DNA of 64,000 nt from DSWT01 sp035373625 (GTDB lineage: Bacteria; Chloroflexota; Anaerolineae; B4-G1; SLSP01), in NCBI GenBank assembly GCA_035373625.1, contig DAOSNS010000016.1, positions 1 through 64,000 of the forward strand, in the 5' to 3' direction. A model generated the notes under the pieces. That model was given only the letters and a program-made list of their open reading frames with translations, was not told where the DNA came from and ran no database searches. Positions 16,271 through 24,000 of this stretch are shown in pieces. The number at the start of each line of letters is the position of its first letter. Positions within the stretch are counted from its first letter, which is position 1. Both the position numbers and the translations under genes were made by a program.

Positions 16271-17392
16271 ATGTCTCCGGAACTGCCGCCTTCTTCCAGA
16301 CTCCCTGTAGAGCACCTGGCTGCTTGCTTCAGCAACGTCACCAACTCGTACAAGTTCTACTGGTTGCTGGCGATCCTGGAATGTGTCCAGCGCGGGCAAG
16401 GCCCGGTGATTCCCCTGACCGACCTGCTGGCAGAGATGGTGGCCGCCGTCTGGTATCCCACCAACTATTTCCGCTTGTCGTTCGGCAAACAGGATCGCCT
16501 CGGCGCGCTGACGTTGGAATTGGGCGCGATCAGCGGATTGTCCCTGGATGCGCCCAAAGAGCGGGTCAAAGCCCAGGTTTTGCGGCATCTGGAAGCCGGC
16601 ACCGATTTAGGGCGCGAAATCAGGACGCTGGGGCGTTTTGTGCCTTATCGCTTCCTGCGGCCCTTTTTCGTCGCTGCGCTGCGCGGTCGGCCGGATAGCC
16701 AGGTGGACGGCCTGATTCTCCGCCTGTCCGCTGAGCGGTTTGCCGATGACGATAGTCCCTGTCTCTATCGGTTTGTGACAACGCCGCAGGAGGGCATCGA
16801 ACTTCATCCCGCCTGGCTGGCTTATCTGACGCAACATCTGGCTATCGTGCGCGACTTTGCCCTGTGGAACCTGGTCAATTACCTGCAACGCAACAACCCC
16901 AACGTTCCCAACCTGGCCGCCAAACTCTTTGAGCCGCAGCAGCGCAATCTCAGCCAGGCCAGAACCTTTTGGCGACTGGCGTGGGACGGGTTGGGGACGG
17001 TCGTGTGCATCTATTCCCGCCAGGCCGTGCCACAGCAGGGGTTCTCGCTGGACCATTTCTTGCCGTGGCGCTTTGTCACGCACGATTTGCTCTGGAACAT
17101 CATCCCCACCACACGCGCCGTCAACTCCGCCAAAAGCGATCAGTTCCCTGATCTTGCGACCTATTTTGACGATTTTGCGCGCCTGCAATATCAGGCGCTT
17201 CGGGCGGTTGCCGCCCACGGACGCGACACCCTGCTGGAAGATTATGTCCTGTTGTTCCGCACCGCGACGGTGGACGAGCTGTGCGCTCTGCCGCTTGACC
17301 GGTTCAGGGAGGCACTCTATAATGAGATTGCGCCGCAGGTGCAGATCGCCCGCAATATGGGCTTTGTCACCGGTTGGAGGTACACGCCGTGA
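16271..17392 (+). CDS. HNH endonuclease domain protein (defence island gene 1)
   Basis: A 373-aa protein from ATG 16271 (GTG 16253 is an alternative). The N-terminal 200 residues are helical and of unknown fold (SNVTNSYKFYWLLAILE near the start). The C-terminal part carries a divergent HNH: IYSRQAV, then SLDHFLPWRF (about residue 259), then LLWNIIPTTRAVNSAKSD, fitting the DH...WN...N..K pattern. The usual zinc CxxC before the motif is reduced to CIYS. GTGA overlap and a shared Shine-Dalgarno arrangement couple it to the methyltransferase-HIT gene. It probably acts as the nuclease of the cluster (inference). Confidence 0.8.
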   Translation: MSPELPPSSRLPVEHLAACFSNVTNSYKFYWLLAILECVQRGQGPVIPLTDLLAEMVAAVWYPTNYFRLSFGKQDRLGALTLELGAISGLSLDAPKERVKAQVLRHLEAGTDLGREIRTLGRFVPYRFLRPFFVAALRGRPDSQVDGLILRLSAERFADDDSPCLYRFVTTPQEGIELHPAWLAYLTQHLAIVRDFALWNLVNYLQRNNPNVPNLAAKLFEPQQRNLSQARTFWRLAWDGLGTVVCIYSRQAVPQQGFSLDHFLPWRFVTHDLLWNIIPTTRAVNSAKSDQFPDLATYFDDFARLQYQALRAVAAHGRDTLLEDYVLLFRTATVDELCALPLDRFREALYNEIAPQVQIARNMGFVTGWRYTP

Positions 17393-18315
17393 TCTATCGC
17401 TCGCCGCAAAACCCCAATTCCCACCTGACCGTCAAAGAGCGTCAGTGGCCCTCATACCCCGCCAAACAACTGCTCCAGCGCGGCCTGATTCGAGGCGCGG
17501 TATTGGATTTCGGCTGTGGAACCGGCGTGGATGTGGCCTTTCTGCGGCAACAGGGATTTGCCGTAACGGGCTATGATCCCCACTATGCGCCGGACTATCC
17601 GCAGGGCAAATTCGACACCATTCTCTGCCTGTATGTGTTGAACGTGCTGCTGCCCGAAGAGCAGGCGGTGGTGTTGATGGCGGTTTCGGAGCTGCTCAAA
17701 CCGAGCGGTTGTGCCTACTTTGCCGTGCGCCGCGACATCAAAAGCAGCGGCTTTCGCATCCATGCCAGACACGGTGTGCCGGTCTATCAGTGCAACGTTG
17801 TGCTCCCTTACCGCAGCATTCTCCAGGTCCCCCATTGCGAGATTTACGAATACCGGCATTTGAATCAGCAGGGACTGCCGGCCGGCGAGTGTCCTTTTTG
17901 TGTGCCGGAGCCGGAGCGCGAACTGCTGACCGAATCGGCCACAGCTTATGCCTTGCTGGATAAATACCCGGTCTCCCCCGGCCACGCGCTGGTCATTCCC
18001 AAGCAGCATACGGCGGATTACTTTGCCCTCTCCACGAGGGCCAAAACCGCCTGCTGGATGGTGGTAGACCGCGTGAAATGGCTGCTGGACGAGCGTTACC
18101 ATCCCGATGGCTACAACATCGGGGTCAATGTGGGCGGCGCGGCGGGGCAGACCGTGCCGCACGTGCATATCCACGTCATCCCGCGCTACGCCGGCGATGT
18201 GGAGAATCCCACCGGCGGGGTGCGGAATGTGATGCCGGGAAAGGGAGATTATAGGTCTGGAAAGGGCGGTGATCTGGAATGCCAACATCCCGCCCGGCGA
18301 CGGGATGACCTATGA
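17389..18315 (+). CDS. SAM-methyltransferase-HIT hydrolase fusion (defence island gene 2)
   Basis: Start GTG 17389 has GGAGGT 7 nt upstream and overlaps the HNH stop codon. Residues 30-160 are a class I methyltransferase (VLDFGCGTGVDVAFL, VTGYDPHYAPD, FDTILCLYVLNVL). Residues 165-290 are a HIT domain with a CPFC knuckle and the triad PHVHIHVIPR (about 257-266). HIT proteins cleave nucleotide phosphoanhydrides or phosphoramidates. The natural HIT end seems to be near VMPGKGDY. The last 20 or so residues are out-of-frame translation of the 220-bp duplicated segment that starts at 18281. Confidence 0.85.
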   Translation: MIYRSPQNPNSHLTVKERQWPSYPAKQLLQRGLIRGAVLDFGCGTGVDVAFLRQQGFAVTGYDPHYAPDYPQGKFDTILCLYVLNVLLPEEQAVVLMAVSELLKPSGCAYFAVRRDIKSSGFRIHARHGVPVYQCNVVLPYRSILQVPHCEIYEYRHLNQQGLPAGECPFCVPEPERELLTESATAYALLDKYPVSPGHALVIPKQHTADYFALSTRAKTACWMVVDRVKWLLDERYHPDGYNIGVNVGGAAGQTVPHVHIHVIPRYAGDVENPTGGVRNVMPGKGDYRSGKGGDLECQHPARRRDDL

Positions 18316-19342
18316 CGAGTTCCTGCATCGGCTCTATGAGCGTTACGGCCTGACTGTGGGCGTCCGCGAGGCGCGCGAGGGACTGCTGGAGCAGCAGCGC
18401 GTCAACGGCGAGTACTTTGAGCGCAACCGCGCCGCGCTGCTGGACAAGATGAAGCACGCCGGCCTGGCGACCGAGTATTCGGACGCGACGGCGGTGGTCA
18501 TCCGCCACCTGCGCCGCCTCAACGTGGGGCAGGGGTCGGTCTTTGAAGTGGACGATTTCATCATCAACGGGCGGCCCGCCGATCCTGCCGCGCAGGCTGA
18601 ACACGAGCGGCTCTTTGCGCCGGCGTTGGATTTGGGCGGACGGCGTTTCGGGCAGGAGCGGATGGCCTATCTCTACGGTGGGGCCGCCGCGCCCAAGCCG
18701 GAGGAGGAGCATCCACTGATGCGCTGGTTGCCGCACTGCCGCCGCAAACTCTTTTTTGAATGGCAGGACGCGGCTGCCGCCGACCGCCTGTTCCCCTTTC
18801 AGCACCTGCCCGAATACTTCCGGCTGGTGGGCGGCGACCCGGCCTTGCTGGCGCACTATCGCCGCGAGATCGTGCTGGGCCTCAACCGCGCCTTTTCCGG
18901 CCTCTACCTGACCGACGCCGACGCGCTTTACGTCACCTCGCAATATGCGCACGCGGTGGAACAGCCCGTCCCGCTGGTGCGGGTCAAGATTCCAGCCGAT
19001 GGCATCGCGCTTCAACCTGCGCCGGCGCAAACCGAGGCCTTTGACCGCGACCTGACGACGCTGCGCCTGGTCATCTATCCCCCGCCGGGCGTGGAGGCCC
19101 AGCCGGTGACCTGGCCGGTGGATTTGCTGCGCTTCGAGTACCTGCTGCGCCGCGCGCGGGGCAGCACGCCGGACATCCTGGCCGATGAGTGCGAACTGAG
19201 CATCCGCCAACTCAAGGATACGCTGCTGGCGCGTTTTGCCGTTGAGCAGCCGCCGGGTCGCGTGGACTTTTTCGCCGCCGACCGCAACCGGTACACCTTT
19301 CGCACGCTCTGGGTAGATCCCCAGGGGCGGATTCGTATCTGA
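18269..19342 (+). CDS. Chimeric protein: duplicated tail of the 554-aa protein joined to an ATPase-like C-terminal half (DptF-like?)
   Basis: The ORF opens at GTG 18269 (ATG 18305 is also possible). Residues about 5-75 (ANIPPGDGMTYDEFLHRLYE to EYSDATAVV) duplicate the C-terminus of the 554-aa protein encoded at 19360. After the junction the sequence changes to IRHLRRLNVGQGSVFEVDDF and later LGLNRAFSGLYLTDADALYV and LLRFEYLLRRARGS. By general resemblance this looks like the C-terminal half of a P-loop ATPase of the DptF type, but no Walker A or B is present. It is therefore probably a 5'-truncated ATPase gene whose start was replaced by recombination. Identification as DptF-like is tentative. 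Confidence 0.6.
   Translation: MIWNANIPPGDGMTYDEFLHRLYERYGLTVGVREAREGLLEQQRVNGEYFERNRAALLDKMKHAGLATEYSDATAVVIRHLRRLNVGQGSVFEVDDFIINGRPADPAAQAEHERLFAPALDLGGRRFGQERMAYLYGGAAAPKPEEEHPLMRWLPHCRRKLFFEWQDAAAADRLFPFQHLPEYFRLVGGDPALLAHYRREIVLGLNRAFSGLYLTDADALYVTSQYAHAVEQPVPLVRVKIPADGIALQPAPAQTEAFDRDLTTLRLVIYPPPGVEAQPVTWPVDLLRFEYLLRRARGSTPDILADECELSIRQLKDTLLARFAVEQPPGRVDFFAADRNRYTFRTLWVDPQGRIRI
18281..18494 (+). repeat. 220-bp direct repeat, copy 1
   Basis: This segment (beginning GCCAACATCCCGCCCGGCG and ending at GCGACGGCGGTGGT) is about 95% identical to 20791-21015. The main difference is one extra codon in copy 2. Here it forms the 5' end of a chimeric gene; in copy 2 it is the 3' end of the 554-aa gene. 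Confidence 0.85.
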
Positions 19343-19359
19343 GTCACGGGAGAGACGCG

Positions 19360-21024
19360 ATGGAACGTTACGGCTACCTGGAAGAACAACGTGAAGGCTA
19401 TCCCGTCGCCGCGTGGATTTGGGGCCATCGCCTGCGCGTGGGGCAGCACTGGATGGAGTACCTGCTCGAGTTCCTCAACGTGTTGGCCGGATTCGATTAC
19501 GAATTGGGGCAGGGTATCAACACAGACGGGGCTTCAGTCAAAACGGAATACGCCCGTTTCACCCGCCTGGGCCTGCGCCGTTTTGTCTTTTACGACGATT
19601 GGGAAAAGACCCGCCACCCTTTTGACGACGCCGCGCGCAAGCGCTTGGAGGCGGCGCTCCGTCAACTGTGCGATGGACCTATCCGGCCGGATGAGGACCC
19701 GCTGATGCTGGCCCGTTCCCTGCTGCGCGCCTTTTCGGCGGTGGAGGAAAGCCGCTCCTGGTTTGCCAAATCGCTTTTCCCGGCCCATCACAACCTGCTC
19801 TTTTGGGAGGGACTGCGCAAAGGGGCGACCAAGTTTAGAGAGCAGCGATCCGCCGATGCCCTGCACCCGCATCAACTGGATGCCGATGTCTCTTTTGACG
19901 CGCGCAATTTTTTCGCCCGCGGCGGCGAGGTCTATTACCTCATCCTTTCCGCCGGCACACGGAACGCGCCGGCTTTGCGTCAGACCATTGCCGATCGCCT
20001 GCGCGACTTGCTCAAGGCGCGCAACGAGGCCCTGGGCGAATTGGCCGCCATCATTGACCAGACCTGGCAGCAGCAGGTGGGCGACCACTCCAACCCCACG
20101 CCAACCGGCCGCCTGGGCTGGATTCCCGATCCCGACTACCCGCTCTACGCGCGCATCGCCGAGGATGTGGCGACCTTTTTGCAGGCTGACCTGGACCCGT
20201 TGGAGACGCTGGACCTGCTGGCGCACCTGGTGGGCTTTCACCTGACGCTGTACATCTACCACCGCGCGCATCCGCAGGCCCTATCCGCCCACGGCGACGG
20301 TCGTTGCCTGGAGCGATGCCGTCCCTGCCTGCCGATAGACGCGCTGGAAGGGGCGGACGGCGGCGTGGTGCGCACCATTTCGATGGCGGCCTTCCGCGAG
20401 CAGGAAGCGCACATCATCTGCCAGGCCCAAGCCTACATTCGCGCGCAGGTCGCTGCGTGGGTAGATGCGCTGACGCCAGGCGCTGATCCCTACGCGGCGC
20501 TGGACTCCGAAGCCCGCGCGCACTTTGACCTGCCGCGGCTTTCCAAAGGGCGGCGGGACGCTTTTTCCGACCGCGTCAACGCGCTCATCCGGCGTCTGGG
20601 CGCACATCCCGACCGCACGGCGCTGAGCGAGGGCTATGCCGATATTCTGATTGGGGTCTTGCAGCAGGACTTTGACAAGAACTTCAAGGGCGTACACCGC
20701 AAACTGGCCAAGGCGGTCGGCCTGGCCGCGCCGCGCAAGGGGCCGGGCGCGCGCTTTGTGCTGGGCGACAACCTGCTCAAGGCGCTGACCCTGGCCAACA
20801 TCCCGCCCGGCGACGGGATGACCTATGACGAGTTCCTGCAGCGGCTCTATGAGCGTTACGGCTTGGTCGTGGGCGTCCGCGAGGCGCGCGAGGCGAGCCT
20901 GCTGGAGCGGCAGCGCGTCAACGGCGAGTACTTTGAACGCAACCGCGCCGCGCTGCTGGAGAAAATGAAGCACGCTGGCCTGGCGACCGAATACTCGGAC
21001 GCGACGGCGGTGGTGGGAGGGTAG
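19360..21024 (+). CDS. 554-aa protein of unknown function (defence island; DptG position)
   Basis: ATG 19360 is preceded by GGGAGAGACGCG. The protein opens with MERYGYLEEQREGYPVAAWI and is rich in helices. It has conserved-looking blocks such as YELGQGINTDGASVKTEYAR, SLFPAHHNLLFWEGLRKG and ILIGVLQQDFDKNFKGVHRK. The C-terminal 77 residues (YDEFLQRLYERYGLVVG to TEYSDATAVVGG) look like a winged-helix module and are the segment duplicated at 18281. No catalytic motif is recognised. It lies between an ATPase-tail gene and a giant FtsK-like gene, the position of dptG in dptFGH operons, but I cannot confirm homology. Confidence 0.6.
   Translation: MERYGYLEEQREGYPVAAWIWGHRLRVGQHWMEYLLEFLNVLAGFDYELGQGINTDGASVKTEYARFTRLGLRRFVFYDDWEKTRHPFDDAARKRLEAALRQLCDGPIRPDEDPLMLARSLLRAFSAVEESRSWFAKSLFPAHHNLLFWEGLRKGATKFREQRSADALHPHQLDADVSFDARNFFARGGEVYYLILSAGTRNAPALRQTIADRLRDLLKARNEALGELAAIIDQTWQQQVGDHSNPTPTGRLGWIPDPDYPLYARIAEDVATFLQADLDPLETLDLLAHLVGFHLTLYIYHRAHPQALSAHGDGRCLERCRPCLPIDALEGADGGVVRTISMAAFREQEAHIICQAQAYIRAQVAAWVDALTPGADPYAALDSEARAHFDLPRLSKGRRDAFSDRVNALIRRLGAHPDRTALSEGYADILIGVLQQDFDKNFKGVHRKLAKAVGLAAPRKGPGARFVLGDNLLKALTLANIPPGDGMTYDEFLQRLYERYGLVVGVREAREASLLERQRVNGEYFERNRAALLEKMKHAGLATEYSDATAVVGG
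20791..21015 (+). repeat. 220-bp direct repeat, copy 2
   Basis: Partner of the copy at 18281-18494, 2.5 kb downstream in direct orientation. This copy appears to be in its native context because it continues the reading frame of the upstream gene without a break. Confidence 0.85.
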
Positions 21025-21029
21025 GTAAA

Positions 21030-24000
21030 ATGAACATTGTTGAGACAATCGCCCAATCTCTTCACGCCTTCCTCGCCGCCCAATCCGGCGGCGCGGCGAG
21101 GCGCTTCTTCCGCCTGGACGGCTTTGACGACGCCGTCTACGCCGCGCTGCTGGAGCGGCTCCGCGCCGAGGGCGACACGCTCGCCGGGCAGCCGCTCTGG
21201 GTGCGCACTACCGCGCCGCTCCCCGGCTACAAGGCCTACGCGCTGGAAGCCGACAAATCCGCCACCTGGTACCGCAACCACGTCCCGCCCGGCTGCGCGC
21301 TCGTGCTCATCTTCAACCGGCCCACCTCCGACGCGCAGAGCCTCAAGGACGTCTACCCGGTCACCGAGAGCCTGCTGGCCACCGAGGGGCTGGAGCATCT
21401 CATCCGCGCGGCCTTTGCGACCTACCAGCCCTCGCCGGAGCAAATCGGTGTCCTGCGCGAATTCCTGGCCTGCCTGCGCCCGTCCCCACAACTGCGCGAC
21501 CTAGCCGAATTCCTGCGCGACCTGGACGCCTACCTGCACACCCACCCCGGCGCGACGATGGAGACGGCGATCGCCGAATCGCTGCCCGCGCTGGGCCTCT
21601 TCCGCTGCCGCGAACTGGCCGAGGTGCTCAACACGGCCAAAGGCGACGCGCTGCTGCGCAACGTGCAACGCGCCGCGCGCCTGGGCAGCGAACTGCTGGA
21701 TGACCGTCAGCGCGACGAGTACCTGACGCGCCTGGCCGAAGCCGAGTTTGATGACGACGCGGCCTATGGCGGTCTCGCGGCGGAGGAAAAGCGTGCCCTG
21801 CTGCGCCGCTTCCTCACCGAGGTCATCACCGACCGCCGCGAGTTGCTCGCCGTCCTGGGGCTGGACTGGCGCGAGGTCGCGCCGGTGCTCCACAAGAGCC
21901 GCCGCAAGAGCCGCTCGGAGCAGATGCAGGCCCTCGCTGCGGCGTTGCAAGATGCTCTCGCCACGCAGCACATCGCGCCCGAGGACCTCCCCGAAGCGGC
22001 GCAGGATATGCTGACCGACCTGACCGCCGGCGACGAGCCGGAAGATGAGGCGGTCGAGCGCTTCCTGACCGATTACGGCGACAGTCTGCCCCGTGCCACG
22101 AAGAACCAACTGCGGCGGCTGCGCAGCATCAAGAAATACCAGACCACCGATTTCATCGCCGGTGTGACCTACCTGGGCGTTGAATTCCTGACAGTTGCCC
22201 GCGAGGACCTGCCGGCAGGGGCGACCCTGTCCGTGCGCTGGGAGGGACGCGACGTGGGCGCCAGGGAAGCCGAGGCGCTGCTGGCGTTTCGCGCCCTCTA
22301 CGGTGGCATTGAAAGGGCGATGCCGGGCATCCGCTGGGAACTGGATGACCTGTGGGCGCTGGCGCCCGAGTCCGCGCCGGACGAGGAGGAGAGTGAGGGT
22401 GAACGCGAAAAGGTCATCAAGACCAACCTGCCTTTCCGTGTGACGCTGACCGACGGCGAGGGTCAGGCGCTGGCAACCGCCGAACTGATCTGGCACTATC
22501 GCTCCGATGGGCCGGCAGCGGCGACGCTGGCCCATCTGCAGGCCGAAGCGCAAGCCCTGTCCGCACAGCAAGGGGGCGGCCCGCTCTTTCAGACCCTTGC
22601 GCCGCGCCTGCGCATTCCCGTCTACAACACCTGCCCCGCGCCCAACGAGGTGAGCGATCTCGACCTCAGCCGTCCCCTCTCCAGCCTGGGCGCGTGGTAT
22701 CGGGACGCGACAGACTTGGGCGCAGGGCTGCGCGATGCGCTCCGGCGCGTCACACGTCCAGAAACCTTCACCGTCATTGACCAGGCTCTGACACGCCTGG
22801 AAGAGGCCTGGGCTGCCTTCGTGGAAGCAGCGTCCACGCGCGGCTTGCTGGCTGCCGACCTGGATGCCTTACTCTCGGCTTACGAGGGGTTGCTGACAAC
22901 TGCCGCCGTCCATCTGCAACAGGGACAGGAAATCCTGCACGGCTTTCGCTGGCTGGTGCAGGCCTGGATGGTCGGCCCGGAGACCTTTGACGAATGGGCG
23001 GTGATGCCGCTCTTGCATCCGCTCAAACTGCACTGGCATCGCGCCCGCGCCCGCCGCTTTGCGGATTTTCTCGGCGCGTTGCTTGCGGCGGAGCCGGCGC
23101 CCATCGTGGACGTGCGCCGCTTCCGCCAGGAACTGACCGTCACCTACAGTTCGGCGGGCTATCCGGCGCTGCTTGCCCTGCCGGGCAAGGACCGTCGTCC
23201 CACCTACTTTTTGCCCGTCCACGAGATGCAGGGCTATGAACTGTTCCGGCAAGAGGGACTTGTAGGCCTGGCTTACGGGCTGGATCCTGACCTGGTCTCC
23301 GACGATGAAAGCGAGCAGGCAGCCGAGGTCGCGGCGACCGAACTGGCGCGCGTGGTGCAGGATTACATCGAGACCTATCCCTTTGCCCGCGACGGCCTGG
23401 AAATCTACCTGGTGCAATGCCGCAATGGCGCGTTGCCCGGCCTGCTCGTGGAGCGGCTGGACAAGTTGGCCCGTCGCCGAAGATGGGCCTTGCGGCTGGA
23501 GGTGGTTGTCCACAGCGCCGACCGCGGCGCGCCGCTCTATCGCCGCGTTGGCGAGTGGCTCAAGGCCCACGAGGAATTTGTCGCCCGGCCCGATGGCGGT
23601 TACTTTCCGCCGGTGGCCTTGCGCGTATTGGAATGTGGGTACGACGACCTCTTTCGGCAGGTGAACGATACCGACCTGGTCATCCTGCCCGACGTGCTGG
23701 CCGAAAAGGGGCAGGCGGTGGAGTCGGAGATGCGCCCCGCTTCGCCCAACGCCGACGAAAACGATTGGCCGCTCTACCGCGCTCAGCAGGCGCCCTTTGA
23801 ACGCGGCGAGTTTACCCGCGCGCTGCTGCTCACCCCGCAGCCGCAACCTGCGCTGTTGCAGCAGTTCTATCGCCTCCAATGGGCTGCGCAGGAGCGCAAG
23901 CCGCTGCCCGCCGACCAGACGCCGCACTTTTTCCAGCGCGTCTCGCTGCTGGATTGGGAGCAGCCCTTGACCGAACTGCACCGCCGCTTCAACTGGGTGG

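Noticed and set aside
21501..22571. Long antisense ORF (356 aa) opposite the giant translocase gene
   Set aside because: High-GC codon bias leaves open frames on the opposite strand; no domain and no start signal. The same applies to the long antisense ORFs near 18.2-19.2, 22.9-24.0, 25.1-26.0 and 45.1-46.0 kb.
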